A DNA stretch of 64,000 nt from Roseovarius faecimaris (GTDB lineage: Bacteria > Pseudomonadota > Alphaproteobacteria > Rhodobacterales > Rhodobacteraceae). Positions within the stretch are counted from its first letter, which is position 1, and each line of letters starts with the position of its first letter. Below, piece after piece: positions 42,601-52,044 of the stretch. A program made the translations under genes and the position numbers. The stretch is taken from NCBI RefSeq assembly GCF_009762325.1, contig NZ_CP034347.1, positions 1 through 64,000 on the forward strand. The letters run 5' to 3'. The notes beneath the pieces are model-generated. The model worked only from the letters and a program-made list of their open reading frames with translations. It made no database searches and was not told the origin of the DNA.

Positions 42601-44034
42601 ATGAACATCACACCCGTCATCCTCGCCGGGGGCATCGGATCGCGGCTCTGGCCCCTGTCGCGCAAAAGCTACCCCAAGCAGTTCGCCGCGCTGATCTCGG
42701 GCCAGAGCCTGTTTCAGACCACGCTCGAGCGGCTCTCGGGTGAGGGGTTTGACGCCCCGATGGTGCTCACGGGCGCGGATTTCCGCTTTATCGTGACCGA
42801 GCAGATGGCCCAGAGCGGCAAGCAGGCGCAGGCGATCCTGATCGAGCCGGAGGGGCGCAACACCGCCCCTGCGATTCTGGCGGCGGCGAAATGGCTTGAG
42901 GCGCACCGGCCCGATACGCTGATGCTGGTGGCGCCCTCCGATCATGCGATCCCCGATGCGGCGGGGTTCCGTGCAGCAGTGCGCGCGGCCAGTGCCGCGG
43001 CCGAGGCGGGCCGGCTGGTCACGTTCGGGATCACGCCGACGCGGCCCGAGACGGGCTATGGCTATATCGAGCTCAGCGATCCGGCGCAGGCCGAGGGCGT
43101 GCAGCCCGTCGCGCGCTTTGTCGAGAAACCGGACCGGGCCACGGCAGAGCAGATGCTGGCGACGGGGGGGTATCTGTGGAATGGCGGGATATTCCTGTTT
43201 TCCCCTGCCGCGCTGATCGCGGCCTTCGAGGCCCATGCGCCGGGGCTTCTGCCCCCGGTCACGGCGGCACTGGAGGAGGGCCGGCACGACCTCGACTTTC
43301 TGAAGCTCGACCCCGAGGCCTGGGCCGGGGCCGAGGAGATCTCCATCGACCATGCGATCATGGAGCGTTCGGACAGGATCAGCGTACAGCCCTGGGCCGG
43401 GGCCTGGTCGGACCTTGGTGACTGGCGCGCGGTGAGCGAGCAGCTGCCGCAGGACGCAAGCGGCAATGCCCTGACCGGCGCGGTCAGCACGATCGACTGC
43501 GAGAGCAGCCTGCTTTATGCCGAAGACGGCGGGCCGGAGCTGGTGGGCGTGGGGCTGAGGGATCTGTTGGTGGTGGCCATGCGCGACGCGGTGCTGGTGG
43601 CCGACCGCAACGCGGCGCAGAAGGTCAAGGATGTGGTCGCCCTGCAGCGCGACAAGGCAACCCCGGCGGCGGAAAGCTTTCCCTGGGATCACCGCCCCTG
43701 GGGCCGGTTCGAGACCCTCGCCTTGGGAAGCCGCTTTCAGGTCAAGCGCATCGTGGTCAAGCCCGGCGGCATCCTGAGCCTGCAAAGTCATCACCACCGC
43801 GCCGAGCACTGGATCGTTGTCGAGGGCACCGCCCTTGTCACCATCGGCGACACCCAGACGCTGGTGAGCGAAAACCAGTCGGTCTATGTGCCCCTGGGCG
43901 AGACCCACCGGATGGAGAACCCCGGCAAGGTGCCGATGGTGCTGATCGAGGTGCAGACCGGCACCTATCTGGGCGAGGATGACATCATCCGTTACGAGGA
44001 TGTCTATGCCCGTGACCAGGGGGCCAAGGGGTGA
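42601..44034 (+). CDS. manC: Mannose-1-phosphate guanylyltransferase / mannose-6-phosphate isomerase
   Basis: 477 residues from ATG 42601. N-terminal GMP domain ILAGGIGSRLWPLSRKSYPK, APSDHAI, FVEKPD; C-terminal type II isomerase cupin RPWGRFETLALG, VVKPGGILSLQSHHHRAEHW, GETHRMENPG. It makes GDP-mannose from mannose-6-P (and fructose-6-P). No GDP-mannose-modifying enzyme is in the window, so GDP-mannose may be used directly. Overlaps the next gene by four bases. Confidence 0.94.
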   Translation: MNITPVILAGGIGSRLWPLSRKSYPKQFAALISGQSLFQTTLERLSGEGFDAPMVLTGADFRFIVTEQMAQSGKQAQAILIEPEGRNTAPAILAAAKWLEAHRPDTLMLVAPSDHAIPDAAGFRAAVRAASAAAEAGRLVTFGITPTRPETGYGYIELSDPAQAEGVQPVARFVEKPDRATAEQMLATGGYLWNGGIFLFSPAALIAAFEAHAPGLLPPVTAALEEGRHDLDFLKLDPEAWAGAEEISIDHAIMERSDRISVQPWAGAWSDLGDWRAVSEQLPQDASGNALTGAVSTIDCESSLLYAEDGGPELVGVGLRDLLVVAMRDAVLVADRNAAQKVKDVVALQRDKATPAAESFPWDHRPWGRFETLALGSRFQVKRIVVKPGGILSLQSHHHRAEHWIVVEGTALVTIGDTQTLVSENQSVYVPLGETHRMENPGKVPMVLIEVQTGTYLGEDDIIRYEDVYARDQGAKG

Positions 44035-46403
44035 CATCCATGCCGCAGCCAGAACGCCGTGCCGGGAGCGCGGCCCCGCCGCGTGTCGATGTGGTCATGG
44101 CGGTCTACCGGCCCGAGCCTGCGCATCTGACGGCACAGCTGCAGTCTATTGCCGCACAGGAGGGGGCCCGCGTCCGGCTGATCGCGGTGATCGCCGATAT
44201 GGTGTCGGGCGATCTGGTGCGCGACCAGGCGGGGGAGTGCGGGCTTGAGCTGCATATGGTGCAGGCCGATACCGAGCTCGATGCGGTGCGCGCCTTCGAG
44301 ACCGGGCTGATCGAGGCGCTGGCCCTGCAGGAGAGCGAACCCGAGGCCCCTGCGCCTTTGATTGCGCTCAGCGATCAGGACGATATCTGGCACGCTGATC
44401 GTCTGGCCAAGGGGATCGCCGCGCTGGAGGCCACGGGCGCGCAGCTGGTGCATAGCGACGCGCGGCTGGTGGCGGCCGATGGCACGACCGAGATCAAACC
44501 CTCGATGTTCGCCTTCGAGCGGCGCCTCCGCAAGCCGGGGCTGCGCGGGTTGCTGTACCGCAACAACATCACCGGCATGACGCTGCTGATGCGGCCCGAG
44601 GTGGCGCGCATCGCCCTGCCCTTCCCGCCGCAATCGGGCGTGCATTTCTATCATGATCTGTGGCTGGGGCTGGTGGCGGGGGCCATCGGGGGCTCCAGGG
44701 ACGGCGTGCACCTGATCGACGTCCCGCTGGTGGATTACCGTCAGCACGAGGGCAATGTCATGGGCGCGGTGGATCGTCAGCGCGGCTGGCTGCGCGGGCT
44801 CAAGGCCAAGAAGATCGACCGGATGTGGCTGCGCCGCGAGGCGGCGCCCTATGCGCTGGCACGCTATCTGGCGCGCAGCCTGCGGGTGCGGATGAATGAG
44901 GCCACGCAGGACGGGCGGCTCAGGACAGCCCCGGACCTGCGGCCCTTGCGCCCCTATCTGCGCGGCACGCTGGGCTCGGGCACGCATTTCTTTGACGCGC
45001 TCAGGCTGACCCTCACCGGCAAGCCGGGGCTCGGGCGCATTGCCGCGGGGTTTGGCATCGTCAATCTGGGCCGCGCCTACTGGAGCATCCGGCAGGCCAT
45101 GGGCGAGGCCCGCGAGGATGCGCTGGAAGGGTTTGACGCGCGCATGTATTCGCTGTCGCCCGGGCTGGCCCCGGCCGAACCCAAACGCCCCAATGCCAAG
45201 CTGAACAAGCCGGTCCCCTATGAGGGGCTGATCGAAGAGCGCAAGCTGCCCCGCTGGACGCCCGAGTTCAGCGCCCCGGGCCCGGCGCTCAATATCCTGG
45301 TGCCGACGCTCAACCCGACGGAGGTGTTTGCCGGCATCGTCACCGCCTTCGATATCGGGCTGGGGCTGGCGGCGCGCGGCTACCGGGTGCGGTTCATTGC
45401 CACTGACCTGCCGGTGTCCTCGGCGGCGGCGTCGCGCGGCTTCGTGCTGCGTCGGCTCTCGGCTGAGGCGCGCGCGGGCGGGGCCGCGGAGCGGATCAGC
45501 CTGCATTGCGGTATCCAGAGTGATGCGATTGCGTCGCACAAGGACGATGTGTTTCTCGCCACTGCCTGGTGGAGCGCGCATGTGATCGACACGCTGATCC
45601 GCGAACAGGGCTATGCGCAGACCCGGTTCTTCTATCTGATCCAGGATTTCGAGCCCAATTTCTATGCCTGGGGGCCGGAATTTGCCAACGCATCGGCAAG
45701 CTATGAGTTCAACTTCGAGCCGATCTTCAACACCAGCCTGTTGCGCGACTATTTCGCCGGTCAGGGTTACGGTTTTGCCACGCCCGGGGCGCTGGCCTTT
45801 CATCCGGCGATCGAGATCGACCGCTATGCCGGCCCGGCCCGGCCCGAGCGGCCCCCGGGCAAGCGGCGGCTGGCGCTTTATGGCCGCCCCGAGGTGGAGC
45901 GCAACATGTACAGTTTCGCCGTCGAGGCGCTGGCGGGGTTCATCACCGAGGAAGGGCTGACGGCCGAGGAGATCGAGCTGATCTCCATCGGGCTCATCCA
46001 TCCGCCGGTGAGCCTGCCGAACGGTCTGATGCTGACCTCGCTGGGCAAGCTGCCCTGGGAGGAATATCCGGACTATCTGCGCGAGGTCGATCTGGGCCTG
46101 TCGCTGATGTATTCGCCGCATCCCAGCCACCCGCCGATTGAAATGGCGGCCTCGGGCGTGCGGGTCGTGACCAACAGCTTTGGGCCCAAGGACCTGTCGA
46201 AGCTGAGCCCGGCCATCGCCTCGGTCGAGCCGACAACGCCTGCCGTTATCCAGGCCCTGCGCGCCGCCTGGGCCGCGCCGCCGGTGACGGCGCAGGAACG
46301 CAAGATTGACCTCAGCCAGCTTGGCCTTCACCCTGACGGGATGCTGGATGCGCTCGATACCCGGCTCGCCCGCCACCTCAGCAAAGACAAGACGACCTCA
46401 TGA
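44031..46403 (+). CDS. Bifunctional rhamnosyltransferase-like protein (GT2 + WsaF-like GT4)
   Basis: 790 residues. Residues ~18-250 are GT2 (VDVVMAVYRPEPAHLTAQL, LSDQDDIWHADRLAKG, VDYRQHEGNVMG), of the DQDD type often found in rhamnosyltransferases. Residues ~420-780 match WsaF-type rhamnosyltransferases (LVPTLNPTEVFAGIVTAFDI, YLIQDFEPNFYAWGPEFANA, LALYGRPEVERNMYSFAVEA, YSPHPSHPPIEMAASG). Joined by ATGA overlaps to manC and the following sulfotransferase gene, so the three form an operon. Confidence 0.88.
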   Translation: MTSMPQPERRAGSAAPPRVDVVMAVYRPEPAHLTAQLQSIAAQEGARVRLIAVIADMVSGDLVRDQAGECGLELHMVQADTELDAVRAFETGLIEALALQESEPEAPAPLIALSDQDDIWHADRLAKGIAALEATGAQLVHSDARLVAADGTTEIKPSMFAFERRLRKPGLRGLLYRNNITGMTLLMRPEVARIALPFPPQSGVHFYHDLWLGLVAGAIGGSRDGVHLIDVPLVDYRQHEGNVMGAVDRQRGWLRGLKAKKIDRMWLRREAAPYALARYLARSLRVRMNEATQDGRLRTAPDLRPLRPYLRGTLGSGTHFFDALRLTLTGKPGLGRIAAGFGIVNLGRAYWSIRQAMGEAREDALEGFDARMYSLSPGLAPAEPKRPNAKLNKPVPYEGLIEERKLPRWTPEFSAPGPALNILVPTLNPTEVFAGIVTAFDIGLGLAARGYRVRFIATDLPVSSAAASRGFVLRRLSAEARAGGAAERISLHCGIQSDAIASHKDDVFLATAWWSAHVIDTLIREQGYAQTRFFYLIQDFEPNFYAWGPEFANASASYEFNFEPIFNTSLLRDYFAGQGYGFATPGALAFHPAIEIDRYAGPARPERPPGKRRLALYGRPEVERNMYSFAVEALAGFITEEGLTAEEIELISIGLIHPPVSLPNGLMLTSLGKLPWEEYPDYLREVDLGLSLMYSPHPSHPPIEMAASGVRVVTNSFGPKDLSKLSPAIASVEPTTPAVIQALRAAWAAPPVTAQERKIDLSQLGLHPDGMLDALDTRLARHLSKDKTTS

Positions 46404-47242
46404 CAAAAGAAATCCTGCTCCATGTCGGTTCGCCCAAATGCGGCTCGACCTATATGCAGAACGTGATGCTGAACAATGCCGCCCTGCTGGAGGCGGCGGG
46501 CGTGCGGTATCCGCATGACGGGGGCACCCATCCGGGCAATGCGGCAGATATCAAATCCATCACGCCGGCCCGTCTCGACAGCTATTTCGCGGGCGGGATG
46601 CAGCGGGTGATCCTGAGCCATGAGGATCTTTTCTCGCTGGTTCAGCATGGCGATACGCTGGCGGCGCTGACCGCGGAGCGCGGGATTGCCGTGCAGCTTC
46701 TGTTTTTCCTGCGCCCGTTCAGCGAGTTCGTCTATGGCGATTATTCGCAATTCATGAAGCAGTTCTTCCAGCGGTTTCTGGACACGAGAAACCCCTATGA
46801 CGGGCGCGATTTCAAGACCTTCGCGCAGCGCCGCATCGACACGATGACGCCGCATCTCTATCTGCGCCGCTGGCAGCGCCGTTTCCCCGCGCGTCCGGTG
46901 ATCGTGGCCAGCCACCGCGCGCTGCGCCCCACCCTGGCGGGCTGGCTGGGCGAGGCGCTGGCGGAGCGGATGGACTGGGATCTGCCGCCGGGCAAGGTCA
47001 ACAAATCGCTCAGAATGCAGGATTGCGATGCGCTGGCGGCAGCGATGCGCGACCCGTCGGTCACCCAGTCCGAGATCCTGGCCATGCGCAAGGAGGCCTT
47101 TGAGAACCTGCGCGAGCCCGATGCCGGGCGCACGCCCGAGCGCACCGCCTGGCTGGAGGCGCAGTTTGCCCCGCATAACAAGGCGCTTCTGGATGAGTTC
47201 GGGTTCGACAACCGCCATCCTGACCATGGCGGGCCGTCCTGA
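46400..47242 (+). CDS. Sulfotransferase-family protein
   Basis: 280 residues. N-terminal PAPS-binding loop LLHVGSPKCGSTYMQNVML (P-K-x-G-S-T form), followed by LFFLRPFSEFVYGDYSQF, which fits the 3'-phosphate-binding Arg/Ser region. Coupled to the rhamnosyltransferase, so it probably sulfates the same glycan (inference). Convergent with kpsT. Confidence 0.8.
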   Translation: MTKEILLHVGSPKCGSTYMQNVMLNNAALLEAAGVRYPHDGGTHPGNAADIKSITPARLDSYFAGGMQRVILSHEDLFSLVQHGDTLAALTAERGIAVQLLFFLRPFSEFVYGDYSQFMKQFFQRFLDTRNPYDGRDFKTFAQRRIDTMTPHLYLRRWQRRFPARPVIVASHRALRPTLAGWLGEALAERMDWDLPPGKVNKSLRMQDCDALAAAMRDPSVTQSEILAMRKEAFENLREPDAGRTPERTAWLEAQFAPHNKALLDEFGFDNRHPDHGGPS

Positions 47243-47254
47243 GCCGGACCCCGC

Positions 47255-47923
47255 TCAGGCCTTGCGGCGTTCTTTCATCAGCTTCTGGTGCATCTGGATG
47301 CCCTCTTCGATATCGTCGAAGAAATGCAGCTTGGCCTCGTGCAGCACGGCCACTTTCTGACAGAGCTTGCGCACCTGGGCCATGGTATGGGTGACCATGA
47401 TCGCCGAAGAGGTCTGCATCCGTTCGGCAAACAGCGCCTCGCTTTTGGAGCGGAACACCTCGTCGCCCACCGCGGTGACCTCGTCGACGAGATAGGTGTC
47501 GAACTTGATGCCCATGGAGACGCCAAAGGCCAGCCGCGATTTCATGCCCGAGGAATAGGTGCGGATGGGCAGGTAGAAATGCTGACCCAGCTCGGCGAAA
47601 TCGGCCACGAAATCCGCCAGCTCATCGGTGTCCACGCCGTAGACTCGGGCGATGAAGCGGGTGTTCTGCAGGCCCGAAAGCTCGGGGTGGAAACTGCCGG
47701 CAAAGCCCACCGGCCAGGAGATATGCCCGGTCGACAGGATCTCTCCGCTATCGGGTTCCATCGTGCCGGCCAGAAGCTTGAGCAGGGTGGATTTGCCCGC
47801 CCCGTTGCGGCCCAGGACGGCCACGGCCTGATTGTCCGGAAAGATGGCCGAGATATTGTCGGCCACGACCTGCCGGCGGCCTTTCAGCACGAAGGTCTTG
47901 CAGACATTGCGCAGCTCGATCAT
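47255..47923 (-). CDS. kpsT: Capsule polysaccharide ABC exporter, ATP-binding subunit
   Basis: 222 residues, normal for KpsT. Walker A GRNGAGKSTLL, signature YSSGMKSRLAFGVS, Walker B region TYLVDEVTAVGD, switch His in MVTHTM. Energises export of the completed polysaccharide with KpsM. Downstream of kpsE on the same strand, 28 bases apart. Confidence 0.94.
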   Translation of the reverse strand: MIELRNVCKTFVLKGRRQVVADNISAIFPDNQAVAVLGRNGAGKSTLLKLLAGTMEPDSGEILSTGHISWPVGFAGSFHPELSGLQNTRFIARVYGVDTDELADFVADFAELGQHFYLPIRTYSSGMKSRLAFGVSMGIKFDTYLVDEVTAVGDEVFRSKSEALFAERMQTSSAIMVTHTMAQVRKLCQKVAVLHEAKLHFFDDIEEGIQMHQKLMKERRKA

Positions 47924-47951
47924 GGCCCTGCCCCTGCCCTGCCTCTGCCCG

Positions 47952-49133
47952 TCAGCGCCGGTCGCGCAGCGAGTAATAGATCAGCGCCAGGATCGACCAG
48001 AACACGAAGGCCAGCCCGGTCAGCATCGCCAGAAGCTGGAACCGCTTGGGGTATTCGGCGGTCTCGGCCAGGGTCGGCTCGATATGGGTGGCCAGGTAGC
48101 GCGATTGCCGCTGCGCTTCGGCAAAGGCGGCATCCCGGGCGGCCTGGGCCGAAAGATAGCTCTGCTGGGCGAACTCGACCTCCACCTGCAGCGCTTCATA
48201 TTCGGCCAGCAGATCGGAATAGGCCTCCTGATCGGTCCGCGACGGGCCGCCGCCGAAAGAGGCGCGCTCCTGTTCGATCAGCTCGTTGATCGTCTCGATC
48301 CGGTTGATCGCATCCTGAACCCGGCGGTCATTTTCCGGGATGCCCTGCACGCGCAGCGTCTGCAAATCGATCCGGGTTTCGGCCAGCTGCCGGTTGAGCG
48401 AATCCAAGAGCCCCATGCGCGTCTGGATATCCGCCTGCGGATCGACGATCTGGGTGCGGTTCTGGAATTCGAGCTTGGCCTGGCGCGCGACCTTGAGCTT
48501 GTCGACGGCCCGGCCGAGATCTTCCTCGGCATAGCTCATCGCGTCTTCGCGGGCGATGGCCGAGAGTTCGTTGATCATCAGGCTGCTTTCCTCGAACAGC
48601 GCCTGGGCGACATCCTGCGCATCCTGCGGGTCGAAGGCGAGCACGCGCACCTCGATCAGACCGCTGGAGCTGTCATAGAAGACCTTCACCATCCGGTTCC
48701 AGTGGTCCACCAGCGCCTCGATACGGGTGTCATCGCCGAGGCTGAAGACCGGGTCGCTCTTGTTGGTGTAGATCCGGGCCAGGTCGAGCTGTTCGTTGAC
48801 GATGCGCACCAGCTGGTGAGAGCGGATGAATTCATAGAGAATATCGGTATCCGACGAACTGGAGCCGGACAGCTCGGTGATGTTCCCGAGGATCTCGATC
48901 CCCGAGCTGATCTCTTCCTTGCGGACCGAAAAGCCGACGGTGCTGGCATATTGGTCATCGGCGATCACGTAGAGATAAAAGGTGCTGAGGGCTGTGGGCA
49001 GCCCGACGCAGAGCACGAAGGACAGCATCAGCATGACATGGCGGGTCCGGCGCCGCGCATTGCCGGCCACCTTGCGCACCAGCGGCGCCTTGGCGGCCGC
49101 GGGCTTGGGCACGGGAGGGGTGGCGTCATTCAT
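47952..49133 (-). CDS. kpsE: Capsule export inner-membrane/periplasmic protein (KpsE-type PCP)
   Basis: 393 residues from ATG 49133 (AAGGA upstream). Two membrane helices, near residues 33-57 (MLMLSFVLCVGLPTALSTFY) and 365-388, flank a large periplasmic region with coiled coils (LDSLNRQLAETRIDLQTLRV, AQQSYLSAQAARDAAFAEAQ). DDQYASTVGFSVRKEE is typical of KpsE/BexC. It bridges the exporter to an outer-membrane channel, which is not encoded here. Confidence 0.92.
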   Translation of the reverse strand: MNDATPPVPKPAAAKAPLVRKVAGNARRRTRHVMLMLSFVLCVGLPTALSTFYLYVIADDQYASTVGFSVRKEEISSGIEILGNITELSGSSSSDTDILYEFIRSHQLVRIVNEQLDLARIYTNKSDPVFSLGDDTRIEALVDHWNRMVKVFYDSSSGLIEVRVLAFDPQDAQDVAQALFEESSLMINELSAIAREDAMSYAEEDLGRAVDKLKVARQAKLEFQNRTQIVDPQADIQTRMGLLDSLNRQLAETRIDLQTLRVQGIPENDRRVQDAINRIETINELIEQERASFGGGPSRTDQEAYSDLLAEYEALQVEVEFAQQSYLSAQAARDAAFAEAQRQSRYLATHIEPTLAETAEYPKRFQLLAMLTGLAFVFWSILALIYYSLRDRR

Positions 49134-49264
49134 GGCGGTGTCCTTCTTGCCATAGACCCTTGCGGTCGCGCGTCCGGCAATGCGGATATTGCAGACCAGC
49201 CGGGAAACGCGTTAATGGTTTGCCGTTTCCTACCATGCCTCGCAATGCTAGGCTACAGGCCACG

Positions 49265-50071
49265 ATGACTGAATATTCCCCCCAGGCCCTGACCCCGGCC
49301 CGGCCGCGCCGCACCGGTACGATCCGGACGATCATCGCGCTTTTGCTGCGCGAGATGTCGACGACCTATGGCCGCTCGGCCCTGGGCTATCTCTGGGCCA
49401 TCCTGGAGCCGGTGGGCGGCATTGCGCTGATGTCCATCATATTTTCCTATGCGCTGCGCGCGCCGCCGATCGGCACCGATTTCGCGCTGTTTTTCGCCTC
49501 GGGGATGGTGCCGTTCGTGGCCTATATGGATGCCTCGAACAAGATCGCCGTGGCGCTGCGCTTTTCGCGCTCCTTGCTGTTTTATCCCGGGGTCACCTAT
49601 GTGGATGCGCTTCTGGCGCGGTTCATCATGTCGGTGATGACGCAGGTGATGATCGCGGCGGTGGTGTTTTACGGGATCATCTTTTTCTTCAGCGTCGATG
49701 TGATCCTCGATATCCCCGCGATGGCGCTTGGCTTTGCCATGGCCTTTTCCCTGGGCCTGGGGATCGGCACGCTGAATTGCTATCTTCTGTCGGTCTACCC
49801 GATCTGGGAGCGCAGCTGGGCGATCCTGAACCGGCCGATGTTTCTGGTGTCGTGCATCTTCTTTCTGTTTGATGCCGTGCCCCAGCCCTATCGCGATTAC
49901 CTGTGGTGGAACCCGCTCATTCATATCGTGGGCATGGTGCGCAAGGGGATGTACGCCACCTATGACGCCACCTATGTTTCACCGTTTTATGTCTTTTTGA
50001 TTTCGCTGGTCTGTTTTGCGGCGGGCTTGCTTCTGCTGCGGCGATATCACAAAGACATCGTCAATAACTGA
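49265..50071 (+). CDS. kpsM: Capsule polysaccharide ABC exporter, permease subunit
   Basis: 268 residues from ATG 49265. ABC-2 type permease with six membrane helices. Opening LLLREMSTTYGRSALGYLWAILEP is characteristic of KpsM/Wzm proteins. Divergent from kpsE over a 131-base promoter region. Confidence 0.93.
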   Translation: MTEYSPQALTPARPRRTGTIRTIIALLLREMSTTYGRSALGYLWAILEPVGGIALMSIIFSYALRAPPIGTDFALFFASGMVPFVAYMDASNKIAVALRFSRSLLFYPGVTYVDALLARFIMSVMTQVMIAAVVFYGIIFFFSVDVILDIPAMALGFAMAFSLGLGIGTLNCYLLSVYPIWERSWAILNRPMFLVSCIFFLFDAVPQPYRDYLWWNPLIHIVGMVRKGMYATYDATYVSPFYVFLISLVCFAAGLLLLRRYHKDIVNN

Positions 50072-50104
50072 GGCAAGACAGGGCAACGGGGCACGGCGGG
50101 GCGC

Positions 50105-50947
50105 ATGGGTTGGCGAGGCTATATACATCACCCTCGGAAGACGGTGTTTTTCTGGTCGCAGAAGGCGGCCTGCACCAGCCTGTTCGGCTTTCTGGCCGAG
50201 GATGTCGAGGTGCCCAAAAGCGACAAGCGGTTCTTTCACACCCATAGCGACGCCTATTTCGAATGCCTGCGGATGATGCGCAAGGAACGCTATCTTTCGG
50301 TCATTCTGGCGCGTCATCCGGTGACGCGGATCATCAGCGCCTATATCAACAAGTTCTGCCAGTATCGCAGCCGTCCGCTGCACGCCCGCGCCGATCTGGA
50401 GCCCTTTGCCCAGGAGCTGCATGACCTTTACTGCCGCGAGGCCGGGATCACCGGGGCGGCGGCAGAGACCAATGTGATGAGTTTCATCCAGTTTCTCGAT
50501 ACGGTTGCCATTTGCCGCGCCGCGCGTCCGGAGCCGGAGCTGCCGATCAACGGCCATTGGGAGACGCAGGTGCCCGCCGTGCTGCTGGGCCGGGGGCTCT
50601 ATTATGACAGGATCCTGCATGTGGAGACCCTGAAAGACGATCTCGGGGCGCTGGCGCGGGACCTGGGCATGCCCTACACCCCGCGGCAGATGAACCGCAC
50701 CAACCTGCCTGAGAGCGCAGAGGACGGCGCGCTGGTCGAGGTGCCGGCCTGCGAAATCGCCAGTCACGATTTCAGCTATGACAATTTCATAACCCAGGCC
50801 AGCCTGGAGCGGATCAAGTCCCTTTACGCGGTGGATTTCGCGACCTTCGGCTATCCGTCCGACCCGGCGGCGATGAAGGCTCCGGGCTATCGTTTCAAGA
50901 CCCGGCACCGCAACTGGCGCAGCGTGCTGCCGCATCTGCCCAGATAG
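50105..50947 (+). CDS. Sulfotransferase family 2-like protein
   Basis: 280 residues. VFFWSQKAACTSLFGFLAED (the K-x-A-C-T-S PAPS loop of family 2) and ILARHPVTRIISAYINKF (the RxPxxRxxSxY motif that binds the 3'-phosphate). Follows kpsM by 33 bases and may be co-transcribed with it. Confidence 0.85.
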   Translation: MGWRGYIHHPRKTVFFWSQKAACTSLFGFLAEDVEVPKSDKRFFHTHSDAYFECLRMMRKERYLSVILARHPVTRIISAYINKFCQYRSRPLHARADLEPFAQELHDLYCREAGITGAAAETNVMSFIQFLDTVAICRAARPEPELPINGHWETQVPAVLLGRGLYYDRILHVETLKDDLGALARDLGMPYTPRQMNRTNLPESAEDGALVEVPACEIASHDFSYDNFITQASLERIKSLYAVDFATFGYPSDPAAMKAPGYRFKTRHRNWRSVLPHLPR

Positions 50948-50957
50948 CGGGCGCGTC

Positions 50958-51980
50958 TCAGGGCGCGCGCCACCGAAACAACCGCCGCCAGCCCCCTGAC
51001 AGGGCGTTCGACAGATCGCGATTGGCGCTTAGATAGGCGCCGAGCACGGCCTTTGCCTCGGGTTCCAGCGGGGCTTCGCTGGCCGGATCCTGCTCGAACT
51101 CGGTGTGAAAGCGCGCGCCCTGCATGGATTGCTTTTGCAGCACCGCGTTGCTGCCCTTGTAGCGCGCCACCAGCGCGACACGCTCGGCATGGGGCAGAAG
51201 GAAACGCCGGGACGGCACATCGAGCAGGCCGGGGGCGGTGTCGAAGAATGTCTGCAATATCGTCTCTGTTTCGGCCTGGTGCGTCCCTTTTCCGGCCAGC
51301 TTGCGCTTGAGCAGCCGGGCCGGTTCGATCAGCCCGGTGGGCGGGCTGACATTCGCCTCGGTCAGCGTCAGCGGCCCGTCGGCCAGCGTATCGGCCCCGA
51401 TATAGCGCAACAGGCTGCGCACCGGTTTGTCGCGTGGCTCGCCGGGGTTGATTGGCACCGCAAAGGCGTTTTCCTCGCCCACGAACTTGATCCAGTAGGC
51501 CATGGTCCAGCCGAAATTCAGCACCTCCTGCCTGAGCCGCAGGGCGATCAGCTCGGAGATCGGCGCATCCCAGGGATGGCCGCCCTTGATCTGCTGTTTG
51601 TAGTCGGATTCGATCCACAGATCCTGACGGCGGAAAAAACAGATCACCTTCACCTGCGCGCCGCGCGCCTGCATGGTCCGGATGGTTTCGGCCATGGTGG
51701 CGGTGTTGAAGATATTGGAAAAGGCCTCGGCGCTGATCAGCACTGTGCCGGGCAGGCCCATGAAATAGGTCAGCCGGTCTTCGATGCCCCGGCGGTTCTG
51801 GGCCCAGATCGCCTCGGCCAGCGTATCGCCATTGCCCAGGAGCGGTGCCTCCCGGTCATGGAACATCCGGTATTGAATGCCCGCCTCGGCCAGTGCGGCG
51901 CGTTCGCGCCACAGATAGGCCTGCACGGTGGTGGAGGCGCATTTGGGCATGCCCACATGCAGATAGATCGTCTTGGCCAC
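50958..51980 (-). CDS. Sulfotransferase-like protein
   Basis: 340 residues. TIYLHVGMPKCASTTVQAYL (P-K-C-A-S-T loop) and VKVICFFRRQDLWIESDYKQ. Related in layout to the protein at 46400-47242, suggesting a shared subfamily. The C-terminal third (LLDVPSRRFLLPHAERVALV...) is helical and unassigned. Downstream of the RTX protease on the same strand, convergent with the gene at 50105. Confidence 0.8.
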   Translation of the reverse strand: MAKTIYLHVGMPKCASTTVQAYLWRERAALAEAGIQYRMFHDREAPLLGNGDTLAEAIWAQNRRGIEDRLTYFMGLPGTVLISAEAFSNIFNTATMAETIRTMQARGAQVKVICFFRRQDLWIESDYKQQIKGGHPWDAPISELIALRLRQEVLNFGWTMAYWIKFVGEENAFAVPINPGEPRDKPVRSLLRYIGADTLADGPLTLTEANVSPPTGLIEPARLLKRKLAGKGTHQAETETILQTFFDTAPGLLDVPSRRFLLPHAERVALVARYKGSNAVLQKQSMQGARFHTEFEQDPASEAPLEPEAKAVLGAYLSANRDLSNALSGGWRRLFRWRAP

Positions 51981-52044
51981 GTCGCCTTAACCCCTTCAGG
52001 ACCGTGCGGATGCATGCCACACGATCCCCGGCGATTACAGCAGA

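Noticed and set aside
44004..46376. Minus-strand open frame of 790 codons
   Set aside because: Mirror frame of the rhamnosyltransferase gene, which has clear GT2 and WsaF-like motifs.
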